Virus record (IMG/VR): IMGVR_UViG_3300023210_000055 | Coordinates: 1 to 48,949 of that record | Length of the DNA stretch: 48,949 nucleotides | DNA from: a virus | Reading direction: 5' to 3' (one strand) | Shown: piece by piece, positions 1 through 7,303 of the stretch | Layout of the letters: every line of letters starts with the position of its first letter | Position numbering within the stretch: position 1 is the first letter of the stretch | Notes under the pieces: model-generated | What the model was told of the DNA's origin: nothing | What the model saw: only the letters and a program-made list of their open reading frames with translations | Database searches by the model: none | Made by a program: the position numbers and the translations under genes

Positions 1-2
1 GT

Positions 3-2243
3 GAAGATGCAAATAATATAATAAATAATGTATGCCAAAGTGCTGATTTAGCTTTAGCATATAGTACAGGAGGAGTAATAAAAATAAATGGTAATTCAGC
101 TCAATGTTGGATAGTAGAATGTGAGGACCCTTCAATATGTGATCCAGCTACATGTGTAACAGTAGCAGTAACAGGAAGTTATGTAGATTGTTTTGCCTGT
201 ACAGGAAGTTATTGTTATGAATGTGCAGGTCCTGGAAGTTGCTTATGTACAGTAGCTGCAGGATGTGGACCAGGTACTTATCCAGATTGTCCTACAATGT
301 TCCTTAATGAAACTGATTGTTGTCCGACAGAATTAGGATATAATTGTGTAGGGCCAGCAACTGGACCTTGCGCTTGTGAACCATGTTATACTTTACCTTG
401 CGATTATGCAACTCTTCCTCTATGCCAGAATGCTCCATTACCAAGTTGTTGTTCAACTATTGATGAAAGTTATGATTGTCTTTGGGATGTAGGTACAGCT
501 AGTTATATATGTGTTGACCCAGGAAATGGTACTGGAGATTTTACAAGTCTTGTAGATTGTCAGACTGCAGTAATTAATAATGTTCAACCATGTTATGTAG
601 AGTCATGGAATTGTGTAACAAATAATGGAGTAAGTGTTTGTACTGACCCAGGAGATGGAAGTGGTACTTGGAATAATACTAATGGAGGATTAGTTGCATG
701 TCAGGCATGTAATGGATGTCCAGCAGATCCTACTTGTGTAGGAGTTATACCTAACTATGATTGTGACCCAGCATTTGGATGTGTTACTAATTATGCGGGA
801 ACAGGAGAATATACGACTTTACAAGAGTGTGTAGAAGACTGTGATAGTCATGATCCAGAAGAAGGAACTTTCGAAGCAGAGTGTGAAAACTGTTTAGATG
901 AAATAGATATGAAAAAGTTCTTTGATAAAGTTGCAGATGTTTGTGATGACTGTAATGTTCCATTTGGACTAACAGACCAAGAAGTAACTTGTGATACAGG
1001 ATGCTTTGGTAATAGTAATATATATGTATTCTTAGATGTAACTTCAACATTTGGCGGAACATATTTAAATAGATTACAAGAATGTATCAACTTTAAACAA
1101 AATACAATAATACCAGCTTTCCAACAATTACAAGCTGACTACCCTTCTTATACAGGGCACCTATATATAATACCAGGGGCATGGCCACACGGATCACTGT
1201 TTGGTCCATGTAATAATTGTAATGGTACTGGAGCTGCTGCACCAGGTAGTCCTACAGCGCCAGAAGATTGGTTAGCATGGACACAATATCCACTAAGTGG
1301 TAATAAGGGAGCAAATGGATCCGGAGTAAATCCAATGGCTACAGGAACTTTACCTACGGCCCAAAGAGTAATTATGGGGCACACTATGGTAAATGGAGTA
1401 GGGGGAGCACCAATCAACTGTAATGGAACAGCTTATGATGCAGCTACACACGGCCCACTATTAGAAAGTTTGATGGTTCTACCAGGCTCTTATGCAACTG
1501 ATGGATTTACTCAAGTTAATCCTTGGCAAGACGGATTAGGTAAAGAAGGTATGAGTGATCCTTATCATGAATTCCAAGGAGGAGATATAGACTCAGTAGT
1601 TATAATATTCCAAGATGAATCAAGAACACCTGGAAATTATGGATACTATGAAGATATTGCAGGAAGTAATCAATCTGGAGGTATATGTAGTGCAGCTACA
1701 TGGGCTGGAGTACCAGCAACTACTTGGAACAGTCTGGGTACGGATCCAGGAAATGTATTGGCTCCACAATGGAAAACAGATTATAATAACTATATGTCCT
1801 TACATCAATATGGATGGGATGTTAATGGAGTTGCTAATTTAAATCCTTGGGTTACAACTCAGAAAACTATGATTTATGCAGGTTCACATGATACTCCAAA
1901 TTTTGTAGCACAAGCAAAAATAGGATTTCTTTATCATATGTTTGGTGCTGTAGGTGCGCAGGTTATGGGCGCAAATATTAGTTATCAAGGTCATATAAGT
2001 TGCGCTGATTATGTAGGTGTACCAGCAGCATTTGGATTTGACACTTTTGTAGCAACAGATGTTACTATACCTAATCCGTATATGGGGGCTTCTGCAGGAG
2101 GCGATCCATCATTACCAACGGGGTATCAAGGAGGTTCATTAAGTAATTATGGAATGGCTTTCCATATTCCAGATTATCCAATAGCGCAATTAAACTCTTC
2201 AATGCTGTATGAATTATGGAAAGAATATTTATCAGATTGTTAA
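3..2243 (+). CDS. Cysteine-rich repeat protein with von Willebrand A-like domain (5' end missing)
   Basis: The frame is open from the first bases of the window, so the gene is cut at its 5' end; the ATG at 297 is internal. The 746 visible codons fall into two parts. Roughly the first 340 residues hold about 43 cysteines, including at least three repeat units (nt about 463-585, 597-715, 747-840) of the form Y/W-x-C, then C-x-D-P-G-x-G-x-G, then L-x-x-C. From nt 1020 the sequence changes to a hydrophobic strand followed by DVTST (nt 1035-1049), which resembles a MIDAS metal site of von Willebrand A domains (DxSxS with Thr for Ser), and a later strand SVVIIFQDES fits a second core strand. Such cysteine density implies disulfides, so a virion-surface or exported protein is likely. 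Fibre or adhesin function is inference; the VWA call is moderate. It ends in TAA, 29 nt before the next start. Confidence 0.75.
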   Translation, partial: EDANNIINNVCQSADLALAYSTGGVIKINGNSAQCWIVECEDPSICDPATCVTVAVTGSYVDCFACTGSYCYECAGPGSCLCTVAAGCGPGTYPDCPTMFLNETDCCPTELGYNCVGPATGPCACEPCYTLPCDYATLPLCQNAPLPSCCSTIDESYDCLWDVGTASYICVDPGNGTGDFTSLVDCQTAVINNVQPCYVESWNCVTNNGVSVCTDPGDGSGTWNNTNGGLVACQACNGCPADPTCVGVIPNYDCDPAFGCVTNYAGTGEYTTLQECVEDCDSHDPEEGTFEAECENCLDEIDMKKFFDKVADVCDDCNVPFGLTDQEVTCDTGCFGNSNIYVFLDVTSTFGGTYLNRLQECINFKQNTIIPAFQQLQADYPSYTGHLYIIPGAWPHGSLFGPCNNCNGTGAAAPGSPTAPEDWLAWTQYPLSGNKGANGSGVNPMATGTLPTAQRVIMGHTMVNGVGGAPINCNGTAYDAATHGPLLESLMVLPGSYATDGFTQVNPWQDGLGKEGMSDPYHEFQGGDIDSVVIIFQDESRTPGNYGYYEDIAGSNQSGGICSAATWAGVPATTWNSLGTDPGNVLAPQWKTDYNNYMSLHQYGWDVNGVANLNPWVTTQKTMIYAGSHDTPNFVAQAKIGFLYHMFGAVGAQVMGANISYQGHISCADYVGVPAAFGFDTFVATDVTIPNPYMGASAGGDPSLPTGYQGGSLSNYGMAFHIPDYPIAQLNSSMLYELWKEYLSDC

Positions 2244-2268
2244 ATGTGAAAAAGTTTTTATATATTTG
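2237..2268 (+). promoter_or_regulatory. Bacteroidota-type promoter (TTG-N21-TATATTTG)
   Basis: The -7 element TATATTTG (2261-2268) matches the Bacteroidota consensus TAnnTTTG, and TTG (2237-2239) lies 21 nt upstream as the -33 element. It overlaps the end of the cysteine-rich gene. Transcription would begin around 2273-2276, almost on the ATG at 2273, so the first message would be leaderless or the promoter mainly serves the genes behind it. Confidence 0.55.
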
Positions 2269-2272
2269 CCGA

Positions 2273-2401
2273 ATGTTTAAAGGTAAAAAGTCAAAATATT
2301 ATTGGGATGTAACTAGAAACATGAGTTATGAACAAGCCCAAGAACATGAAAGAAAGAAGTTAGTAAAGAAAATAATTAATAAATTTAAAAATAAAAAATA
2401 A
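2273..2401 (+). CDS. Small basic protein, unknown
   Basis: This is a 42-aa product starting MFKGKKSKYYWD. I prefer the ATG at 2273 to an earlier in-frame ATG at 2216 because the earlier one lies inside the upstream gene and would add an uncharacteristic hydrophobic leader. The peptide is strongly lysine-rich, with a predicted helix over most of its length (YEQAQEHERKKLVKKI) and a C-terminal run of basic residues. Its TAA overlaps the next ATG as TAATG, so translation is probably coupled. I do not recognise the family. Size and charge would fit a nucleic-acid or membrane-surface binding peptide, but nothing in the sequence decides this. Confidence 0.5.
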   Translation: MFKGKKSKYYWDVTRNMSYEQAQEHERKKLVKKIINKFKNKK

Positions 2402-2718
2402 TGGGTATAGAAAAGACAGACATTACGATGTTTAGCAAAGTCGCGTCTCTAGGAGCACGTTTCTTCGAGAAATTTGTATCGACAAAAGCTATGAATAAAA
2501 AAATAACAGAGATGAATAACATAGGATTACGTGATGTAATCATTGCTACATCAGTATCACAAACTACAGACTTTGGAAGTCTTAAGGTTGGAGATCATGT
2601 TATTATCATTAAGCCTGCTGCAGGAAATGCACAGTTTGTGACTATCGCAGTAGCAGGAGATTTAGGAACAGCAGCAGTAGCTGGACAGTTATATATAGTT
2701 ATAACTCCAAGTATGTAA
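2401..2718 (+). CDS. Small putative virion protein, unknown
   Basis: A 105-aa protein whose start is fixed by a TAATG overlap with the previous stop. The N-terminal 45 residues are mixed helical and basic. The rest is beta-rich and Gly/Ala/Val-rich (VGDHVIIIKPAAGNAQFV, then AVAGQLYIVITPSM), like small decoration or fibre-associated proteins of marine phages. There is no signal peptide or membrane segment. I do not recognise a named family. Its place among small genes upstream of the tail module is compatible with a minor structural role, which is inference. Confidence 0.65.
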   Translation: MGIEKTDITMFSKVASLGARFFEKFVSTKAMNKKITEMNNIGLRDVIIATSVSQTTDFGSLKVGDHVIIIKPAAGNAQFVTIAVAGDLGTAAVAGQLYIVITPSM

Positions 2719-2749
2719 TAATAATTAATATTAATTTAAAAACAATAAC

Positions 2750-3175
2750 ATGAGTACAAAAGTAAAGACGTTAAAAGTAGAAAAGAAAGAAACAGAAGGG
2801 ACTGAAATAACAAACAGAGACCTACTAACTATTAGTCAAGGACTAGCTTACATTAATAGTAAAGAATCTAAAGTATGGCATACAATAACTAAGAATTTAG
2901 ATAGTATTGCAAGTGCTGTAGATATAATTAATGCAGAGCATAAAGCTTTAACTGATGAGCTAGCTACTAAAGACGAAACAGGAACACCTGTTAAGTCAGA
3001 GAATAATCAAATTGAATTTGGTGATAACTTAGAAAAAGCCAATAAAAGATGGGACTCTGTTCTTAGCAAGAAAGTTACTGTAACCTTATTTCAAATAAAT
3101 TTAGAAGATGTTGTAGATCTTAATCTAGATGCAAATATTATGAAACCTTTACTAGGATTAGTTGTAGTGGAATAA
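2750..3175 (+). CDS. Conserved-type small phage protein (weak DUF1617-like resemblance)
   Basis: A 141-aa protein preceded by an AT-rich 31-nt gap with no clear Shine-Dalgarno. The N-terminus is lysine/glutamate-rich, followed by a helix (residues 25-70) with an INSKESKVWHTITKNLDSI stretch, a central charged loop (KDETGTPVKSENNQIEFGD) and a C-terminal beta-like segment. The layout of a helix, the loop 'TKDETGTPV' and a final 'L..KVTVTLFQI' strand recalls small phage proteins grouped as DUF1617, often found near lysis genes, but this is from memory and weak. The holin-like gene directly follows, which agrees with that setting. Confidence 0.65.
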   Translation: MSTKVKTLKVEKKETEGTEITNRDLLTISQGLAYINSKESKVWHTITKNLDSIASAVDIINAEHKALTDELATKDETGTPVKSENNQIEFGDNLEKANKRWDSVLSKKVTVTLFQINLEDVVDLNLDANIMKPLLGLVVVE

Positions 3176-3188
3176 AAACATAAAGTTA

Positions 3189-3404
3189 ATGGGAAGACGA
3201 ATAACAAACTTAGAATTAGATGAGAAACTAGCGGATATAAAAGAAGATGTTAGATTTATAAAAACAAAACTTTTAGATCCAGATGTAGGAGTAACAGCTA
3301 GAGTGAATAAGAATACGTCTTTTCGTAAATCAACTACAAAGGTTTTATTTTCAATTTGGGTAGCACTTGCGGGAGTGTTAACTAAATTAATATTTTGGAA
3401 CTAA
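3189..3404 (+). CDS. Holin-like / XhlA-type membrane protein
   Basis: A 71-aa protein with a charged helical N-terminus (LELDEKLADIKEDVRFIKTKL), the short block LLDPDVGVTARVNKNTSFRK, and one C-terminal membrane segment (VLFSIWVALAGVLTKLIF). A coiled N-terminus, the 'DP..G..ARV..NT.FRK' block and one terminal transmembrane helix are typical of small phage holin-like or haemolysin XhlA-type proteins. The N-terminus should stay in the cytoplasm. Its stop overlaps the next start (TAATG), and that next gene also encodes a membrane-anchored protein, so the two may form a lysis pair. The lysis role is inference from topology and neighbours. Confidence 0.65.
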   Translation: MGRRITNLELDEKLADIKEDVRFIKTKLLDPDVGVTARVNKNTSFRKSTTKVLFSIWVALAGVLTKLIFWN

Positions 3405-3961
3405 TGGAAAAGAATAAAATATGGATAATAGCTTTAATAGCTCTTTTTCTATATATTATTAATTCAGAGGGGTGTAGAACTAATACTGATGATATTGTAA
3501 TAACTGAAACTGATACTATTAGAACTACATTTGTAGATACAGTTTTGTTTATAGATACAATAGTTCATACAGTAGTTGTAACTATTGATGATCCATTAAT
3601 AATAAATGATAGTGTAAAAGAATATACTAATGATTTTACAGATAGTTTATTAACAGGATCTGTATGGACACAGGTTCAAGGAAGTATGCTGAATCAGAAG
3701 ATTGATTATATACCAAAGTTTCCACAGTATATCTTTCAGATTGATACAGTAATTATTAACAATAATCAAACTATTATTAGACAACCGTCTAGTTTTAGTT
3801 TGAATGTAGGTCTTGAAGTAGGAGGGAATGCTGATAAATTCAACTTCTCTCCTATGTTAGGCTTAACAGATAAAAGAGGTACTTCTTACTCTTATAGATA
3901 CGGAGTTCTTGATAAAACTCATAATATAGGATTAATGTATAATATAAAAATAAAAAAATAA
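3404..3961 (+). CDS. Membrane-anchored envelope protein, possible spanin-like
   Basis: I chose the ATG at 3404, which overlaps the previous TAA as TAATG; an in-frame ATG lies at 3395. The 185-aa product has an N-terminal membrane segment (IWIIALIALFLYIIN) followed by a periplasmic-type region rich in Thr, Asp, Val and Ile (DTIRTTFVDTVLFIDTIVH). Its C-terminus reads like outer-membrane beta strands (SFSLNVGLEVGG, SYSYRYGVL, HNIGLMYNIKIKK). A protein linking inner membrane to a beta-rich outer part fits a unimolecular spanin or an envelope anchor; similar proteins occur in Bacteroidota phages next to holin genes. There is no lipobox at the start; Cys27 follows the membrane segment. Function is inferred. 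Confidence 0.65.
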   Translation: MEKNKIWIIALIALFLYIINSEGCRTNTDDIVITETDTIRTTFVDTVLFIDTIVHTVVVTIDDPLIINDSVKEYTNDFTDSLLTGSVWTQVQGSMLNQKIDYIPKFPQYIFQIDTVIINNNQTIIRQPSSFSLNVGLEVGGNADKFNFSPMLGLTDKRGTSYSYRYGVLDKTHNIGLMYNIKIKK

Positions 3962-4227
3962 TGAGTATATTAGATATGTATAGAAAAACAAAAAATGGAC
4001 GTACACCAATAAAGGGTCGTCATGGTTCTAATCTAGATTGGAAATTTAATCAAGTATTAGCAGAACTTGAGGCTAATACAGTGAGTGATGTAATTTCTAA
4101 ATCAGATATTGGAACGACTACTGATCAACTTGCAGCAGCAACAACTTTAATAACAAATCTTACTGCGACTGTAGCTACACTAACTGCAGATGTAGCTGCG
4201 TTGAAAGCTATTCACGGTATACGATAA
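3961..4227 (+). CDS. Small protein with C-terminal coiled coil, unknown
   Basis: An 88-aa protein translated from a TAATG overlap. The N-terminal half is basic and polar (MYRKTKNGRTPIKGRHGS). The C-terminal half is an Ala/Thr/Leu heptad-like stretch (ATTLITNLTATVATLTADV) expected to form a short, probably trimeric coiled coil. It ends KAIHGIR. I recognise no family. Short N-terminal adaptors with a trimeric coil are common in phage fibres and chaperones, so a structural accessory role is possible but unproven. Confidence 0.55.
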   Translation: MSILDMYRKTKNGRTPIKGRHGSNLDWKFNQVLAELEANTVSDVISKSDIGTTTDQLAAATTLITNLTATVATLTADVAALKAIHGIR

Positions 4228-4244
4228 CTTAATGAAATAAAAAT

Positions 4245-5390
4245 ATGATATTACAGATCACGTATGAAGGTCAACTGGTAGGACGTTACCAGAGCATAAC
4301 AGAAGCGTCAGATAAAACAGATATTGATAAAGGAAGTATCTGTAGAGTGTTAAAAGGTCAGCGTAAAAGTGCTGGAGGATTTAAATGGGAACGAGAAGAA
4401 GATGAAATTGATAATGATAATATCAATATGAATGATTCTGATTTTAACTCCTTGCTAACAGCAGAAGGATTAGACCGATCCAACGTCAAGTCTGTGAAGA
4501 TATGGCAAACAATGAGGGGTCAAACTCGTTACTCTATAGTAACAAAAGAGGGAGATCAAGCAATGAGAGATGTTAAAGATGAGTTCTTTGAAAGTTTAAA
4601 ATCTATATCCCCTACGACTTTAAAAAGATCGTATGATATAAAAAAGGAGAGTCCTATTGTATATGAAATATCTTTACCGGATATTCATTATGGTAAGAGG
4701 ACTGGTATTAGTCCGGAGCAAGCTGAAGTTAATTATATGAATTCAATTCAAGAATTACATCAGAGAGCAAAAGGATTAAATATAGAAAGATTCTTATTGC
4801 CTATAGGTAATGATGGAATGAATTCTGAAGGTGCTAGTAGAGCCACAACAAAAGGAACTCCTCAAGATGATACAATGGATTGGCAGCAATCTTTTGTTGG
4901 ATATACAAAACTAATGATAAAAGCTATAAATTATCTAAGTCAGTATGCTCCAGTAGATGTTGTTGTTATTCAGGGTAATCACGATCATGAACGTATGTTC
5001 TATGCAGGTGAAGTTTTATCTGCGTGGTATATGAAAGATGATAATGTTACTGTAGACAATGATACAGAAGGGAGAAAGTATTATGAGTATGGAACTAACA
5101 TGATTATGTTTACTCATGGGGATAAAGAGAAAGCTGCAAATATGCCACTTATAATGGCTACAGAGCAGCCAATGATGTTTGCACGAACTAAGTTTAGAGA
5201 AGTTCATTGTGGGCATCTACATAAAGAAATGGTTAACGAGTATAGAGGAATCAAAGTAAGATTTATTCCTTCAATATGCGCTAACGATTCTTGGCACAAA
5301 CTGATGGGTTATTCCGCATCGAGATGTGCTCAAGCATATATTTGGAATAAGGAGAAAGGATGTGAGGGTTATTTACAGGTAAATATTTAA
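4245..5390 (+). CDS. Calcineurin-like metallophosphoesterase with N-terminal NUMOD1-like domain
   Basis: A 381-aa protein. Residues 4-48 read as a NUMOD1-type DNA-binding module (GRYQSITEASDKTDI, then GSICRVLKG, then SAGGFKW), usually found in homing endonucleases. From residue 140 the metallophosphoesterase motifs follow in order: D146-I-H148, G188-N-D190, G244-N-H-D247, H291-G-D293 and G323-H-L-H326, with a TTKGTPQ block at 201-207 that I associate with phage members of this family. All metal-binding positions are present, so an active dinuclear phosphoesterase is expected. The substrate could be nucleic acid or a nucleotide. No HNH or GIY-YIG nuclease follows the NUMOD1 part, so it has been joined to a different enzyme. 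The acidic linker (EDEIDNDN) separates the two domains. Confidence 0.88.
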   Translation: MILQITYEGQLVGRYQSITEASDKTDIDKGSICRVLKGQRKSAGGFKWEREEDEIDNDNINMNDSDFNSLLTAEGLDRSNVKSVKIWQTMRGQTRYSIVTKEGDQAMRDVKDEFFESLKSISPTTLKRSYDIKKESPIVYEISLPDIHYGKRTGISPEQAEVNYMNSIQELHQRAKGLNIERFLLPIGNDGMNSEGASRATTKGTPQDDTMDWQQSFVGYTKLMIKAINYLSQYAPVDVVVIQGNHDHERMFYAGEVLSAWYMKDDNVTVDNDTEGRKYYEYGTNMIMFTHGDKEKAANMPLIMATEQPMMFARTKFREVHCGHLHKEMVNEYRGIKVRFIPSICANDSWHKLMGYSASRCAQAYIWNKEKGCEGYLQVNI

Positions 5391-5394
5391 ACTA

Positions 5395-6120
5395 ATGGTA
5401 AATTTAAACACAATAGTATACGACATAATTAATACAGCATACGGCGGTGAAAGTACTGACGATGCTGATATAAGTTTTAGACAAGTAGCATATTGGATAA
5501 AGCAGGAGAGATCTCTTTTGTTATCTCAAATGTTAGGAAAGAAAATGAGAGTTGCTGCGTCTTGTGTGGAATATATTAACTGTGTTCATTTAACACCGGT
5601 TGATGCTTCAGAATGCTGTGAGATTGATCTGGGAGTCCACGTGCTTAAATCTATAAATCCCATCCCTACATCAGTTCAACGAAATGGTAGAGACAGTATA
5701 TTGGCCGTAGAATCTTTAGATGGTATGAGGCCATTTTCTGAAACTACAGATACCAGACGTAAATGGAATAAGTATAATAAATATACAAATTCTAAACAAC
5801 GTTGGTATATTAAAAACAACCACTTATATGTAAGCTGCGATATGAGAATAGACGCTGTTAAAGTCACAGGGATTTTTGAAGACCCTGAAGATGTTTGGAA
5901 GATGAACTATTGTACATCGTCAGAGAATCCTATCCTTTCATCTTGTGAGTATGACTGGGACTTTCCTTTTCCTATTTCCTTATCTATGGCAGAACAGGTT
6001 GCTAGTATAATATTACAGAAAAGAATTGCAATAATTTTAAATGCACCAAGCGATGACGAAAACAACGCAAAGGAGGATACCGCAGTGCGGGGAACTCCTA
6101 ACCAAGGCAAAGCAAACTAG
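5395..6120 (+). CDS. Ring/tail-accessory-like virion protein (crAss-like)
   Basis: A 241-aa protein, 4 nt after the metallophosphoesterase. The N-terminal helix pair (TIVYDIINTAY, then ISFRQVAYWIKQERSLLLSQ) resembles the start of crAss-like ring or tail-adaptor proteins that pack under the portal. The middle is beta-rich with several cysteines, and a C-terminal helix (SMAEQVASIILQKRIAIILN) is followed by an acidic tail. Two more proteins of similar size and the muzzle-like protein follow, the expected order of a podovirus-like tail module. Assignment rests on recognition of general pattern and order, so the precise ring number cannot be given. The last 80 nt overlap the next gene. Confidence 0.6.
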   Translation: MVNLNTIVYDIINTAYGGESTDDADISFRQVAYWIKQERSLLLSQMLGKKMRVAASCVEYINCVHLTPVDASECCEIDLGVHVLKSINPIPTSVQRNGRDSILAVESLDGMRPFSETTDTRRKWNKYNKYTNSKQRWYIKNNHLYVSCDMRIDAVKVTGIFEDPEDVWKMNYCTSSENPILSSCEYDWDFPFPISLSMAEQVASIILQKRIAIILNAPSDDENNAKEDTAVRGTPNQGKAN

Positions 6121-6532
6121 TTGTACACTAGTTCAAGCTTATAAGGAGTATGATGATTTTTATGACGTAGGTTATAAAAAGTATAGAAGTATATGTGAAA
6201 ATTTTAATAAATTAATCATAGACGAAATCCTCCTAAAAGCTAAAGAGTTTAAAATGCCTCATAGATTGGGATCACTTCGAATACTAAAAAAAGAAATGAA
6301 TTATTCAGCAGGCAAGAATAAATTAAAAATAAATTGGCAAGAGACTAATAAACATAAGAAGGTTGTTTATCATCTAAACGATCATACAGATGGATTTAAT
6401 TATAGATGGTTTTGGTCAAAGAAAAACGCTATAGTAAAGAATAAAACTATATATAGTTTTCAAGCTACTCGAACTAATAAAAGAAGATTAGCTTCTTTAT
6501 TAAAAGGGAAAAAAGTGGACTATTATGAATAG
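6041..6532 (+). CDS. Conserved virion-module protein, probably tail/ring associated
   Basis: A 163-aa basic protein. A TAA in this frame ends at 6040, directly before ATG 6041, so the start can only be 6041, 6053 or a rarer codon downstream. It overlaps the previous gene by 80 nt. The recognisable core starts near residue 50: YKEYDDFYDVGYKKYRSICE, then FNKLIIDEILLKAKEFKMPHRLGSLRI. I associate this type of sequence with a small conserved protein in tail modules of crAss-like and related phages. The C-terminus is rich in Lys/Arg/Trp (RWFWSKK). No catalytic motif is visible. Placement between two ring-like proteins supports a structural or assembly role. Confidence 0.65.
   Translation: MHQAMTKTTQRRIPQCGELLTKAKQTSCTLVQAYKEYDDFYDVGYKKYRSICENFNKLIIDEILLKAKEFKMPHRLGSLRILKKEMNYSAGKNKLKINWQETNKHKKVVYHLNDHTDGFNYRWFWSKKNAIVKNKTIYSFQATRTNKRRLASLLKGKKVDYYE
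6071..6099 (+). other. Hairpin enclosing an AGGAGG sequence in a gene overlap
   Basis: AGGAG (6071-6075) pairs with CTCCT (6095-6099) and CCGC (6080-6083) with GCGG (6087-6090), separated by a symmetric internal loop GATA/GGAA and closed by an AGT loop. The element is inside the overlap of the genes ending at 6120 and beginning at 6041, and its 5' arm is a Shine-Dalgarno-like AAAGGAGG. No suitably spaced start in the second gene's frame follows it. A role in translation of the overlap is possible but unproven. Confidence 0.4.
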
Positions 6533-6547
6533 ATAAAAAAAGTTTAA

Positions 6548-7303
6548 ATGATATATAAATTTACATCCATAAAAGAAATAATAGAAGGTGTCTATAGAGA
6601 TACTCAAATTCATGAAGAGTTAGATATTTGGGACGTGATAGAGTGGGGAGGAGAAGCCTTAGAATTAATCGGAGCGGGGCTAGCGTATGAAGAACTAGTA
6701 GCTGAGATTTGTGTAAAAGAACATAGAGCCCCTCTTCCTTGTAACCTACATATTATGGATTCTATATCTTATAACGGTAATCCTTTAAAGTTATGTACAG
6801 GAACTTTTGGAGCTATTTCTACATCGCCAACAAGCGGTACTACAAATTTTATAGATGGCAAACAAGTAAATAAAGATAACTTTCCTATGCAAGGAAGTAC
6901 TATAAATCAAGGAGGAGATTGTTATTATATTAATGATAATTTTGTTGTTACTTCTTTTGAGAGCGGATGTATCTTGATGGCATTCAGGGGAATCAAAGTA
7001 GATCATGAAGGCTATCCAATGGTTCCAGATAATGTAAGTTATAAAAAAGCTTTAAAAGCATACATAACTATGATGATTGATAGAATAGGATGGAGAAAAG
7101 GAACTATGCCAGAAAATCTATATAGAGATAGTCAAAGAGATTGGGAGTGGTATGTTAAACAAGCTAGAGGTTCGGCTAACATGCCTAATCTAGATATGAT
7201 GGATAACATCAGATTACAATGGTTAAAATTAAAACCATCACAAACAGCACATCAAACTTTTTATACTGACCTAGGAAATCAAGAACGTAGAAAAGTAGGC
7301 TAA
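6548..7303 (+). CDS. Ring/tail-tube-like virion protein (crAss-like)
   Basis: A 251-aa protein. The N-terminus (FTSIKEIIEGVYRDTQIHEE, then DVIEWGGEALELIGAG) is a helical pattern that I associate with crAss-like and P22-type tail accessory proteins. A short conserved-looking HRAPLPCNLH segment (residues 59-68) follows. The centre is Gly/Thr/Asn-rich and beta-like; the C-terminus has helices (YKKALKAYITMMIDRIGW and RDWEWYVKQARG) that would pack in a ring. It overlaps the muzzle-like gene as TAATG, so the two are co-translated. Identity as a ring or tubular protein is from family pattern and order; an exact orthologue cannot be named. Confidence 0.65.
   Translation: MIYKFTSIKEIIEGVYRDTQIHEELDIWDVIEWGGEALELIGAGLAYEELVAEICVKEHRAPLPCNLHIMDSISYNGNPLKLCTGTFGAISTSPTSGTTNFIDGKQVNKDNFPMQGSTINQGGDCYYINDNFVVTSFESGCILMAFRGIKVDHEGYPMVPDNVSYKKALKAYITMMIDRIGWRKGTMPENLYRDSQRDWEWYVKQARGSANMPNLDMMDNIRLQWLKLKPSQTAHQTFYTDLGNQERRKVG

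Noticed and set aside
787-1417. Minus-strand ORFs of 80-91 codons under the cysteine-rich/VWA-like gene
   Set aside because: They are antisense to a clear coding frame, have low-complexity His/Leu/Tyr or Ser-rich products and no leader; they are shadow frames.
6069-6120. GTG at 6085 with a well-spaced AAAGGAGG
   Set aside because: The GTG is in the frame of the gene that ends at 6120, so it would give only an 11-codon peptide; the neighbouring 163-aa gene is in another phase.
6116-6136. Two ACTAGTT copies after the ring-like gene
   Set aside because: A 7-bp direct repeat 11 nt apart inside a coding region of AT-rich DNA is not distinguishable from chance.
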